NCBI RefSeq assembly: GCF_028553725.1
Contig: NZ_CP067125.1
Span: forward strand, 310,001-374,000
Direction of reading: 5' to 3'
DNA from: Paracoccus alcaliphilus
GTDB lineage: Bacteria; Pseudomonadota; Alphaproteobacteria; Rhodobacterales; Rhodobacteraceae
Length of the DNA: 64,000 nt
The notes below the pieces were generated by a model. That model saw only the letters and a list, made by a program, of their open reading frames with translations, did no database searches and was not told where the DNA came from. Each line of letters begins with the position of its first letter. Positions within the stretch are counted from its first letter, which is position 1. Of this stretch, positions 7,899 to 16,785 are shown one piece after another. The translations under genes were made by a program, and so were the position numbers.

Positions 7899-10800
7899 AT
7901 GATGAGCCACCTGCTCGACAGACTGAACTTCTTCCAAAGCAAAGAGCTTGAGCAATTCTCGGATGGCTGGGGCCAGACCACGCGCGAGAACCGAGATTGG
8001 GAAGATGTCTATAGAAACCGATGGCGGCACGACAAGATCGTGCGATCGACCCACGGGGTGAACTGCACCGGGTCCTGTTCGTGGAAGATTTACGTCAAGT
8101 CGGGCATCGTAACCTGGGAAACGCAGCAGACCGACTATCCGCGTACCCGGGCGGGCCTGCCCAACCATGAGCCGCGGGGCTGTGCGCGGGGGGCGTCCTA
8201 CAGCTGGTATCTGTATTCCGCCAACCGCGTGAAGAACCCGCTGATCCGTGGAGCGCTGATGCGGGCCTGGCGCAAGATGCGTCCCACGATGACTCCGGTG
8301 GCCGCCTGGGCCGCCATCCAGAATGATCCCGAACTGCGCGCGTCTTACACCAGGACACGCGGCAAGGGTGGCTTCGTGCGTGCGACCTGGGACGAGGCGA
8401 CAGAGATCATTGCCGCGGCCAACGCCTATACAGCGAAGACTTATGGGCCTGACCGCGTCTTCGGTTTCTCGCCCATCCCGGCTATGTCGATGGTCAGCTA
8501 TGCGGCTGGATCGCGGTATCTCAGTCTTCTGGGCGGTACCTGCATGTCCTTTTACGACTGGTATTGCGACCTGCCGCCGGCATCCCCGCAGACCTGGGGC
8601 GAACAGACCGACGTGCCGGAAAGCGCGGACTGGTACAACGCGGGCTTTCTGATGCTCTGGGGCTCAAATGTGCCGCAAACCCGCACGCCCGACGCCCATT
8701 TCTATACCGAGGTCCGCTATCGCGGCACCAAATCCGCGGTCGTCAGCCCCGATTATTCCGAAGCGGCCAAGTTCGGCGACATCTGGCTGAACCCGCAGGC
8801 TGGCACCGATGCGGCGCTGGCGATGGCCATGGGCCATGTGATCCTGCGCGAATTCCATCTGGACCGGCAGGCCGAATACTTCGAGGACTACGCCCGCAAA
8901 TACACCGACATGCCGATGCTTGTTCGTCTGGAGGACAGGGACGGTCGCCTCGTTCCCGGCCGTATGCTGCGGGCCGAGGATTGCGCCGGAGGTCTTGGTG
9001 AAGCCAACAACCCCGACTGGAAGACGGTGGCTTTTGACGAAGCGTCAAATCAGGTCGTGGCGCCCAACGGATCGATCGGTTTCCGCTGGGGTGAGGAAGG
9101 CAAGTGGAACCTTGAACAGCGCGCCAATGGGGCGACGGCGCAGCTGCGGCTGAGCCAGATTCTTGAAGAACACCATGACGAGGTTGTGGGCGTCGATTTC
9201 CCCTATTTCGGTGGGGTTGCGACAGGCGATTTCGTGAAGTGCGATCACCCCGAAGTGCTGACCCGCAACATCCCGGTGCGGCACGTGACTCTGGCCGACG
9301 GCACGCAGGCGCTGGTTGCAACGGTGTTTGACCTGCTCTGCGCCAATTACGGGCTTGACCGTGGCCTTGGCGGCAAATGGGTGTCGAAGGACTTCAACGA
9401 CGACTGCCCTTACACCCCGGCCTGGGCCGAAAAGATTACCGGCGTTGATCGGGAAAAGATCATTGCCGTCGCCCGGGAATTCGCAGGCAATGCCGAAAAG
9501 ACACGCGGCAAGTCCATGGTCATCCTCGGCGCCGGCCTGAACCACTGGTACCACATGGACATGGCCTATCGCGCCATCATCAACATGCTGGTGATGTGCG
9601 GCTGCATCGGCCAGGAGGGCGGCGGCTGGTCGCACTATGTGGGACAAGAAAAGCTGCGCCCGCAGACCGGCTGGACTCCGTTGGCCTTTGCGCTGGACTG
9701 GAACCGGCCGCCGCGACAGATGAATTCGACGTCGTGCTGGTATGCCCATACCGACCAGTGGCGCTATGAGACGCTGCGCGCGGATGAGATCCTTTCGCCC
9801 ACCGCGCCCAAAGGCGACTGGGACATTTCCCTGATCGACTACAATATCCGGGCCGAGCGGATGGGCTGGCTACCCTCGGCACCGCAACTGAAAACCAATC
9901 CGCTGGACGTGTCCAAGGCTGCGAAGGCAGCTGGCAAGGCCATTCCGGCCTATGTTGCGGAACAGCTGAAATCCGGCGCGCTGCAAATGTCCTGCGAAGA
10001 CCCGGATGCCCCGGAAAACTGGCCGCGCAACCTGTTTGTCTGGCGGTCGAATCTTCTGGGGTCGAGCGGGAAGGGGCATGAATATTTCCTAAAGCACCTT
10101 TTGGGCACCCAGCACGGCGTGCTGGGCAAGGAGCTGGGCGAGGAAGGCGGCGCGAAGCCGAAAGAGGCCGTCTGGCATGACGAGGCGCCGCAGGGCAAGC
10201 TTGATCTGCTGGTGACCATCGACTTCCGGATGTCCACCACTTGCGTCTATTCCGACATCGTCCTGCCCACCGCGAGCTGGTACGAAAAGGATGACCTGAA
10301 CACGTCCGACATGCATCCGTTCATTCACCCGCTTCAGGCGGCGGTGGACCCGGCCTATGAAAGCAAGTCCGACTGGGAGATCTTCAAGTCGATTGCCCGG
10401 AAGTTCAGCGAAGTGGCCCCCGAAGTGCTTGGGGTCGAGACGGATATTGTCCAGTTGCCGCTGTTGCATGACACTCCCGGTGAACTGGCACAGGCGCATG
10501 TCCGCGACTGGAAGAAAGGCGAATGTGACCTGATCCCCGGCAAGACTGCGCCGAACTATGTTGCGGTCGAGCGGGACTATCCTAATCTTTACAAGAAGTT
10601 CACCTCGGTCGGGCCTCTGCTGGAGAAACTCGGCAACGGTGGCAAGGGCATCAATTGGGATACGAAGGTCGAGGTCGGGCATCTGCGCGAGCTGAACGGC
10701 GTTGTGCGAGAGGAAGGCGTTTCGCATGGCCTGGCCCGACTGGATACCGCGATTGACGCGGCCGAGATGATCCTGATGCTGGCACCCGAAACCAACGGCG

Positions 10801-11648
10801 AAGTCGCCGTCAAGGCGTGGCAGGAACTGGAGAAACCCACTGGTCGCCCCCACGCCCATCTGGCCGAAGGGGCCCACCATACCAAGATCCGCTTCCACGA
10901 CATCGCGGCGCAACCGCGCAAGATCATCTCCTCGCCTACCTGGTCGGGGATTGAAAGCGAAACGGTCTGCTACAACGCCGGCTACACCAACCTGCATGAG
11001 TTGATTCCGTGGCGCACCCTGACGGGCCGCCAGCAGCTCTATCAGGATCACCTCTGGATGCGGGCCTTTGGCGAAGGCTTCGTCAGCTACCGCCCTCCGG
11101 TGGACCTGAAAACCATCACCAAGGCCGTCAACAACGACGCGGCCGAGGGCAACCCGCATGTCGTGCTGAACTTCATCACGCCGCACCAGAAATGGGGCAT
11201 CCACAGCACCTATACCGACAACCTTCTGATGCTGACGCTCAACCGGGGCGGGCCGGTGGTCTGGATGTCCGAGATCGACGCCCAGAAGGCGGGCCTTGTC
11301 GATAACGACTGGGTCGAGGCCTACAACGTCAACGGCGCACTGACCGCGCGGGTGGTGGTGTCCCAGCGGATCAAGCAGGGCACACTTTTCATGTATCATG
11401 CGCAAGAAAAAATCGTGAACACGCCGGGATCCGAAAAAACCGGCAATCGCGGCGGCATCCACAATTCGGTTACCCGCACCACGCTGAAACCTACGCACAT
11501 GATCGGCGGCTATGCGCAATTGTCCTATGGGTTCAACTACTACGGCACCGTGGGCAGCAACCGTGACGAATTTGTCATCGTGCGGAAAATGAAAAAGGTT
11601 GACTGGCTGGACACGCCGGCAGTCCAGAAGGCGGAGGTTGCGGAATGA
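7899..11648 (+). CDS. narG: Respiratory nitrate reductase, alpha subunit
   Basis: 1249 residues, the usual length for the molybdenum bis-MGD catalytic subunit of membrane-bound nitrate reductase. The N-terminal FS0 cluster ligands are visible as H52, C56, C60 and C95, with His in place of the first Cys as in E. coli NarG. The YDWYCDLPPASPQTWGEQ segment near residues 219-236 contains the aspartate that binds molybdenum. It reduces nitrate to nitrite on the cytoplasmic side using electrons from NarH. Two ATGs in tandem (7899 and 7902) follow a GAAAGGAAG ribosome site. The gene ends overlapping narH by four bases, so translation is coupled. Confidence 0.97.
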   Translation: MMSHLLDRLNFFQSKELEQFSDGWGQTTRENRDWEDVYRNRWRHDKIVRSTHGVNCTGSCSWKIYVKSGIVTWETQQTDYPRTRAGLPNHEPRGCARGASYSWYLYSANRVKNPLIRGALMRAWRKMRPTMTPVAAWAAIQNDPELRASYTRTRGKGGFVRATWDEATEIIAAANAYTAKTYGPDRVFGFSPIPAMSMVSYAAGSRYLSLLGGTCMSFYDWYCDLPPASPQTWGEQTDVPESADWYNAGFLMLWGSNVPQTRTPDAHFYTEVRYRGTKSAVVSPDYSEAAKFGDIWLNPQAGTDAALAMAMGHVILREFHLDRQAEYFEDYARKYTDMPMLVRLEDRDGRLVPGRMLRAEDCAGGLGEANNPDWKTVAFDEASNQVVAPNGSIGFRWGEEGKWNLEQRANGATAQLRLSQILEEHHDEVVGVDFPYFGGVATGDFVKCDHPEVLTRNIPVRHVTLADGTQALVATVFDLLCANYGLDRGLGGKWVSKDFNDDCPYTPAWAEKITGVDREKIIAVAREFAGNAEKTRGKSMVILGAGLNHWYHMDMAYRAIINMLVMCGCIGQEGGGWSHYVGQEKLRPQTGWTPLAFALDWNRPPRQMNSTSCWYAHTDQWRYETLRADEILSPTAPKGDWDISLIDYNIRAERMGWLPSAPQLKTNPLDVSKAAKAAGKAIPAYVAEQLKSGALQMSCEDPDAPENWPRNLFVWRSNLLGSSGKGHEYFLKHLLGTQHGVLGKELGEEGGAKPKEAVWHDEAPQGKLDLLVTIDFRMSTTCVYSDIVLPTASWYEKDDLNTSDMHPFIHPLQAAVDPAYESKSDWEIFKSIARKFSEVAPEVLGVETDIVQLPLLHDTPGELAQAHVRDWKKGECDLIPGKTAPNYVAVERDYPNLYKKFTSVGPLLEKLGNGGKGINWDTKVEVGHLRELNGVVREEGVSHGLARLDTAIDAAEMILMLAPETNGEVAVKAWQELEKPTGRPHAHLAEGAHHTKIRFHDIAAQPRKIISSPTWSGIESETVCYNAGYTNLHELIPWRTLTGRQQLYQDHLWMRAFGEGFVSYRPPVDLKTITKAVNNDAAEGNPHVVLNFITPHQKWGIHSTYTDNLLMLTLNRGGPVVWMSEIDAQKAGLVDNDWVEAYNVNGALTARVVVSQRIKQGTLFMYHAQEKIVNTPGSEKTGNRGGIHNSVTRTTLKPTHMIGGYAQLSYGFNYYGTVGSNRDEFVIVRKMKKVDWLDTPAVQKAEVAE

Positions 11649-13171
11649 AAGTTCGTGCACAAATCGGCAAGGTTCTGAACCTGGACAAATGTATCGGGTG
11701 TCACACCTGTTCCGTCACCTGCAAGAACGTCTGGACCAGCCGCGAAGGTGTGGAATACGCTTGGTTCAACAACGTCGAGACCAAGCCCGGCACCGGCTAT
11801 CCGACCGACTGGGAAAACCAGAAGCGCTGGAACGGGGGCTGGACGCGGTCGAAGTCGGGCAAGCTGCACCCCAGGCAGGGGTCCAAGTGGCGGATTCTGG
11901 CGAATATTTTCGCCAACCCCGACCTGCCTGAAATCGACGATTACTACGAGCCTTTCGATTTCGACTATGACCACCTGAAATCCGCGCCCGACATGAGCGC
12001 CTTTCCCACCGCGCGCGCCCTGTCCAGGATCACCGGCGAGCGGATGGAAAAAATCGAGAAGGGGCCGAACTGGGAGGAAATCCTGGGGGGTGAATTCTCG
12101 AAGCGGTCCAAGGACTACAACTTCGAGAACATCCAGAAGCAGATCTATGGAGAGTATGAAAATACCTTCATGATGTATCTGCCGCGCCTGTGCGAGCATT
12201 GCCTGAACCCGACCTGTTCCGCCTCTTGCCCATCCGGCGCGATCTACAAGCGCGAGGAAGACGGCATTGTCCTGATTGATCAGGAAAAGTGCCGGGGCTG
12301 GCGGATGTGCATTTCGGGCTGCCCCTACAAGAAGGTCTATTACAACTGGAATACCGGCAAATCCGAGAAGTGCACCTTCTGCTATCCGCGCATCGAATCC
12401 GGTCAGCCGACGGTCTGTTCGGAGACTTGCGTCGGGCGCATCCGGTATCTGGGTGTGATCCTCTATGACGCCGACAAGATTGAGGCGGCGGCAAGCAGCG
12501 AGCGCGAGACCGATCTTTATGGGGCGCAGCTGGATGTGTTCCTTGACCCGAATGACCCCGAGGTGATCGCCGCTGCCCGTCGCGATGGCGTGCCAGAGGA
12601 CTGGATCGAAGCCGCCAAGATCAGTCCGATCTGGAAAATGGCGATGGAATGGAAGGTCGCTTTCCCATTGCATCCGGAATATCGCACGCTGCCGATGGTC
12701 TGGTACATCCCCCCGCTGTCGCCGATCCAGAACGCGGCACAGGCCGGTCAGATTGCGATGAGCGACCAGATGCCCGACGTACGCAGCTTGCGCATACCGG
12801 TGCAGTTTCTGGCCAACATGCTGACGGCGGGGGATGAGGAACCCATCGTTGACGCGCTGGAACGCATGTCGGCGATGCGCCTCTACATGCGGGCACTGAC
12901 CGTGGATGGCGTGCGTGACGAAGGCATCGCCGCCCGTGTGGGTATGTCGGGCCGGATGATCGAGGACATGTACAAGATCATGGCCATCGCCGATTACGAG
13001 GACCGCTTCGCGATCCCCACTGCGCATCGTGAACAAAACGAGGCAGGGGCCGACATCCGTGGTGGCTGCGGCTTTACCGACGGCAACGGATGTTCCACCG
13101 GCGAGCAGGGCAAGACGAGCCTGTTCGGCGGCAAGAAGAAATCCTTTGCCCTTCCACTGGAGTCATTCTGA
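11645..13171 (+). CDS. narH: Respiratory nitrate reductase, beta (iron-sulfur) subunit
   Basis: 508 residues with four cysteine groups that hold three 4Fe-4S and one 3Fe-4S cluster. The first is C16, C19, C22, C26 (CIGCHTCSVTC); further groups are CEHCLNPTCSASC, CRGWRMCISGC and the CTFC/CSETC pair. The Trp in CRGWRMC replaces a Cys, the known feature that gives the 3Fe-4S cluster. NarH passes electrons from the NarI hemes to NarG. The start ATG overlaps the narG stop (ATGA), and the narH stop overlaps the narJ start (TGATG). Confidence 0.97.
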   Translation: MKVRAQIGKVLNLDKCIGCHTCSVTCKNVWTSREGVEYAWFNNVETKPGTGYPTDWENQKRWNGGWTRSKSGKLHPRQGSKWRILANIFANPDLPEIDDYYEPFDFDYDHLKSAPDMSAFPTARALSRITGERMEKIEKGPNWEEILGGEFSKRSKDYNFENIQKQIYGEYENTFMMYLPRLCEHCLNPTCSASCPSGAIYKREEDGIVLIDQEKCRGWRMCISGCPYKKVYYNWNTGKSEKCTFCYPRIESGQPTVCSETCVGRIRYLGVILYDADKIEAAASSERETDLYGAQLDVFLDPNDPEVIAAARRDGVPEDWIEAAKISPIWKMAMEWKVAFPLHPEYRTLPMVWYIPPLSPIQNAAQAGQIAMSDQMPDVRSLRIPVQFLANMLTAGDEEPIVDALERMSAMRLYMRALTVDGVRDEGIAARVGMSGRMIEDMYKIMAIADYEDRFAIPTAHREQNEAGADIRGGCGFTDGNGCSTGEQGKTSLFGGKKKSFALPLESF

Positions 13172-13869
13172 TGATGGACCGCACACTCAAGGCGCTGTCG
13201 CTGATGCTCAGCTATCCGACGGCAGAACTGCAACAGGCCATGCCCGAGATCGGGGCCGTTCTGGCCGCCGACCCCCGGTTGTCAGCGCAGACCCGCGCGG
13301 CGCTGCAACGGCTGGCCAATGACCTGGAGCAGGGCGATCTGTTCGATGTTCAGGAAGGCTATGTGATGCTCTTTGACCGGTCACGCACGCTGTCGCTGAA
13401 CCTTTTTGAACATGTTCATGGCGAAAGCCGTGACCGGGGTGGCGCGATGGTCAGCCTGATCGAAACTTACCGGGCGGCGGGTTTTGAGCCTGCCACCACC
13501 GAACTGCCCGACCACTTGCCGGTGCTTCTGGAATTCCTGTCGACGCGTCCCTTCGCCGAAGTGCAGGAAATCTTGGCGGATGCGGCCCATATCTTCGACG
13601 CGCTTTCCAAGCGCCTGGGGCGGCGCGAGAGCGGGTATGATGCCACATTCGCCGCGCTTTCCCAGCTGGCAGGCACGCAGGCCGATCTGGAGGCCGTGAC
13701 AGGCCTGCTGGAACAGCCTGACGACGACCCGACCGACCTGATCGCGCTGGATGCCGTCTGGGAGGAAACCGAAGTGACCTTCGGTCCGGATCCGAACGCC
13801 GGCTGCCCGCAGGTCCGCGATATGCTGGCTCTTATGGACAAGCCCACACCCCTGAACAGGAGCGCATGA
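13171..13869 (+). CDS. narJ: Nitrate reductase assembly chaperone NarJ
   Basis: A 232-residue cytoplasmic chaperone of the NarJ/TorD group that binds the NarG N-terminus during molybdenum cofactor insertion and heme-b incorporation into NarI. Typical parts are the N-terminal LKALSLMLSYPTAELQ helix, the YVMLFDRSRTLSLNLFEHVHGESRDRG core and an acidic C-terminus. The frame could start upstream at 13090, but the ATG at 13171 overlaps the narH stop and has TGGAG nearby, so it is chosen. narI follows two bases after the stop. Confidence 0.95.
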   Translation: MMDRTLKALSLMLSYPTAELQQAMPEIGAVLAADPRLSAQTRAALQRLANDLEQGDLFDVQEGYVMLFDRSRTLSLNLFEHVHGESRDRGGAMVSLIETYRAAGFEPATTELPDHLPVLLEFLSTRPFAEVQEILADAAHIFDALSKRLGRRESGYDATFAALSQLAGTQADLEAVTGLLEQPDDDPTDLIALDAVWEETEVTFGPDPNAGCPQVRDMLALMDKPTPLNRSA

Positions 13870-13870
13870 C

Positions 13871-14656
13871 ATGTTCGGCAATTTCGACATCAACTTTGTC
13901 ATCTTCGGAGTCATGCCCTATGTCGCGCTGACGGTGTTTCTGGTTGGGTCCATCGTGCGCTATGAACGCGATCCATTTACCTGGAAAAGCTCATCCAGCC
14001 AGCTTTTGCGCCGCAAGCAACTGATCTGGGGGTCAATCCTGTTCCATGTCGGTATCCTGACTGTATTCTTCGGCCATCTTGTCGGGCTGTTCACACCGGT
14101 CTGGATACTGGATGCGCTTGGGGTTCCCTACGGCCTCAAGCAGTGGATGGCGGTCCTGATCGGCGGGCCGGCGGGGCTTGCCGCGCTTGTCGGCGGCACC
14201 ATGCTGATCCACCGCCGGCTGACCGATCCGCGCATCCGCGCCACATCCACCACGATGGATATCCTGATCATGATCCTGATCTGGATGCAGCTTGCCATCG
14301 GCCTTTTGACCATCACGCAGTCGCTTCAGCACATGGACGGGGCCGAAATGATCCGCTTCATGGAATGGTCGCAAAGCGTGGTCACCTGGAACGTGAATGC
14401 CTGGGTTACGGTCGTGGACGTGCATTGGCTGTTCAAGCTGCACATATTCCTTGGGCTGATCATCACCATGCTGTTTCCCTTTACCCGGCTGGTGCATATC
14501 TGGTCCGGCTTTGCTGCGCCCTTCCGCTTTCTGCTGACGCGGCCCGGCTATCAGATCGTGCGCTCGCGCCGTCGTCGTCCGCTGGAGGAACGCCGCCGTG
14601 CCCATGACACCCGGCAAGGCAAATCCGGCCCCACCATAACCTCACCGGCGGAGTGA
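13871..14656 (+). CDS. narI: Respiratory nitrate reductase, gamma (cytochrome b) subunit
   Basis: A 261-residue membrane subunit with five helices that oxidises quinol and anchors NarGH. The four heme-b ligands are seen as H59 and H69 (in SILFHVG and FFGHLVG) and H191 and H209 (in KLHIFLGL and RLVHIWS), with the same spacings as in E. coli NarI. The C-terminal tail is long, basic and cytoplasmic (RSRRRRPLEERRRAH). The stop overlaps the ribosome-binding region of the next gene, so the parvulin is likely part of the same operon. Confidence 0.96.
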   Translation: MFGNFDINFVIFGVMPYVALTVFLVGSIVRYERDPFTWKSSSSQLLRRKQLIWGSILFHVGILTVFFGHLVGLFTPVWILDALGVPYGLKQWMAVLIGGPAGLAALVGGTMLIHRRLTDPRIRATSTTMDILIMILIWMQLAIGLLTITQSLQHMDGAEMIRFMEWSQSVVTWNVNAWVTVVDVHWLFKLHIFLGLIITMLFPFTRLVHIWSGFAAPFRFLLTRPGYQIVRSRRRRPLEERRRAHDTRQGKSGPTITSPAE

Positions 14657-14661
14657 TCGCG

Positions 14662-15489
14662 ATGAACATGGCCCTGTTCCCCGATGTCGTCGTGAACGGC
14701 GAGACCATTCCCTCGGCGGCCATCGCCGCCGAGGCTCAGAACCACATCGCCCCCAGGGACAAACCCGGCATCGCCTGGCGCAAGGCGGCGCAGGCGATGG
14801 CGATCCGCACCCTGCTGTTGCAGGAAGCCCATTCCCGTCAGTTGACGCCCAATCCCGAGGAACTGGCCCCCGGTCGCGTCGAGACCGAGGATGAAGCGCT
14901 GATCCGCACCCTTCTGGACGAGGCGCTGACGATTGCGCCGGTCACGGATTCAGAGGTTCAGGCAGAGTGGGCCAAGGACCAGGACCCGGCCCGGTTCAGG
15001 TCGGCACCCCTGTGGGATGTGTCGCATATCCTGTGTGCCTGCGATCCGCGTGACGAAGCGGAGACTGCGATGGCCGGCGCCCGGGCCAAGGCCGTGCTGG
15101 CGCGGCTGGACGGTGACGCAAAGACCTTTGCCGCAGCTGCGCGCGAAAGCGATTGCAATTCAAAGGCTCAGGGTGGCCATCTGGGCCAGCTTGGCCCCGG
15201 CGACACCGTGCCTGAGTTCGAGACGGCCCTGCGCGGTTTGTCCGATGGTCAGACTACGCCGGTCCCGATCCTGTCGCGCCATGGCTGGCACATCATCCGA
15301 CTGAACGCAATCGCACCGGGGCAGGTGCTGCCCTATGAGGCTGTGCGCCCGAAGATTGCGCAGGCATTGGAGAAAGCAGCCTGGGCCCGCGCCTCGCGCG
15401 ATTTCATCGAAAGGCTGGCGAATGGCGCGCAGATTACCGGCGCAAGTCTGGCGCCGATCGGAGCAGCGCGAAAGGAAAAATCACGATAG
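14662..15489 (+). CDS. Parvulin-type peptidyl-prolyl isomerase of the nar operon
   Basis: A 275-residue protein without signal peptide. A PpiC/rotamase domain spans about residues 118-215: VSHILCACDP, GGHLGQLGPGDTVPEFE and a terminal GWHIIRL, all typical of parvulins. The N-terminal 100 residues form a helical part, as in NifM. A GTG at 14653 is possible, but GGCGGAG lies 8 bases before the ATG at 14662. It would speed proline isomerisation in the cytoplasm, and its place directly behind narI suggests a role in maturing or stabilising the nitrate reductase, as NifM does for nitrogenase iron protein. That role is inferred. Confidence 0.85.
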   Translation: MNMALFPDVVVNGETIPSAAIAAEAQNHIAPRDKPGIAWRKAAQAMAIRTLLLQEAHSRQLTPNPEELAPGRVETEDEALIRTLLDEALTIAPVTDSEVQAEWAKDQDPARFRSAPLWDVSHILCACDPRDEAETAMAGARAKAVLARLDGDAKTFAAAARESDCNSKAQGGHLGQLGPGDTVPEFETALRGLSDGQTTPVPILSRHGWHIIRLNAIAPGQVLPYEAVRPKIAQALEKAAWARASRDFIERLANGAQITGASLAPIGAARKEKSR

Positions 15490-15848
15490 GACAGCAGTCA
15501 TATCAGATGCCGCGCGGCATTGGCCTGTCTCTGACCGACCCCTAGATGCCGTTAACCAACAACTCCGCCGTCGGCTTCGCTGTTCCGGGTTTCTGTCTCA
15601 TCGTCACGTCTCGGTGGTTGCGATAGGCCAGAAGCCTTCCGTTACAAAATCAACTCGGCTGTTCCAAGGGCACTGACGGGGGACAATCCGGAACCGCCCC
15701 CGCTGCCGAACCCTCCGGCAGGCCGACAGGTGCCATCGGCCGCAAACTGCCCAAGGCGGCGTGCAAATGGCAGGGTTGTGTCGGCGAAGGCCCGATTGTG
15801 ATATGAAGCGCGACATATGCGACTTTTTCGAATGAAGAGGAGGTCCCA
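15490..15848. other. Gap after the nar operon
   Basis: 359 bases with no convincing gene, hairpin terminator or known site. Only the 3' end (AGGAGGT at about 15838-15843) can be assigned, as the ribosome site of the following gene. Confidence 0.5.
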
Positions 15849-16184
15849 TTGCGCCTGACCACACTTGGCCTCATGTCGATGATCGCAGCGGCCGGTTGTC
15901 ACCTGCCGGCCCAGGCTGATGAACCGCTTTTCGATGAAGCGACCGAGAGCGATGATCGGCTGAAGGAACTTCACCATGATGCCGGCGATCTCTGCCTCAG
16001 GAACCCGAGCCGCGACGTCGAGGTCGTCGTCGCCTGCAAGGCGATGATCATCTACGGGCTGGCGCTGAACGAACGGGGCTGGTGCCACGGTCGTCACGAC
16101 GAGTCCAATGCCGAGAAGGACTGGCACATCTGCGAGAGCGGTTCCGACAGGTTCTCACTCGATCATCTGACGGATTTCCAGTGA
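15849..16184 (+). CDS. Small exported cysteine-containing protein, unknown function
   Basis: 111 residues beginning with a short basic end and a hydrophobic stretch that reads as a signal peptide ending near AQADEP (about residue 24). The mature part has four cysteines (near residues 49, 63, 79 and 94), which could form two disulfides in the periplasm, and two motifs, DLCLRNPSRDVEVVVACKAM and NERGWCHGRH. The start is TTG; it is supported by an excellent AGGAGGT 5 bases upstream, and the nearby ATG in another frame stops after eight codons. It is followed 8 bases later by a small membrane protein. No family is recognised. Confidence 0.65.
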   Translation: MRLTTLGLMSMIAAAGCHLPAQADEPLFDEATESDDRLKELHHDAGDLCLRNPSRDVEVVVACKAMIIYGLALNERGWCHGRHDESNAEKDWHICESGSDRFSLDHLTDFQ

Positions 16185-16192
16185 GGCACGCC

Positions 16193-16444
16193 ATGCTGAA
16201 GAAAATCGCGCTCCTTCTCGTCGGGCTGGTCGTGCTTGTTCCGGCATGTGGGCTGCTGGGCTATGCCATCGGCTATCTCATCTCGATGTTCATCTACTCC
16301 GCGACTCTCGAACCTCATAGCTACGAACTGGACCGCGATCTCTTCGCCGCCGTCTATGGCATCATGTTCATCGGCAGTTTCCTCTATGTCGTCGCGGCAG
16401 GCTACGCGATCTTCCGGTTCGTTCGGGGCTTGCGGAAAGGCTGA
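16193..16444 (+). CDS. Small membrane protein, unknown function
   Basis: 83 residues with two transmembrane segments: about residues 5-35 (IALLLVGLVVLVPACGLLGY and onward) and 53-75, ending in a basic FRFVRGLRKG tail. The ATG at 16193 lies 8 bases after the stop of the exported protein, so both are probably made from one mRNA. No family is recognised, and no function is assigned. Confidence 0.6.
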   Translation: MLKKIALLLVGLVVLVPACGLLGYAIGYLISMFIYSATLEPHSYELDRDLFAAVYGIMFIGSFLYVVAAGYAIFRFVRGLRKG

Positions 16445-16555
16445 CCGAACTGGCACGACCTGCCTTCCCATGCGGGCGACATACTCTACATCGACCGTGA
16501 TCGGACCGGCATCGCGCCGGGATGTTTAATCCGCGCCAGCCTGATTCAGATGCTG

Positions 16556-16735
16556 TTACTGCGCCTGAATGGATTCCAGATAGTTGGCAAGTTCCACTAA
16601 CCGCTCCGGCATCGGGGAGGGAGTACCGTCACCTGTGTCATAGGGAGCCGGCGGGCTGTCGAGAGCTTCGGCAAATTCGGGCATCGTACGATCACTGGAG
16701 CCCATGGTGTAGCCATGGATTTTTGTTCCGGGCAT
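16556..16735 (-). CDS. Possible 59-residue protein beside the IS630 element
   Basis: A short frame of 59 codons on the minus strand, starting at an ATG 51 bases from the left end of the IS630 element and ending with the helix-like PMPERLVELANYLESIQAQ. An in-frame stop lies shortly upstream, so it is not simply a cut gene. The ribosome site is poor (AGGA touches the ATG). Composition looks protein-like, but nothing is recognised. It may be a remnant. Apart from this, the 341 bases between 16445 and 16785 hold nothing clear. Confidence 0.3.
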   Translation of the reverse strand: MPGTKIHGYTMGSSDRTMPEFAEALDSPPAPYDTGDGTPSPMPERLVELANYLESIQAQ

Positions 16736-16785
16736 TCCTGAACTTCGTTCTCATCGTCGATATGATCAAGTGTTAACACGCCCTA

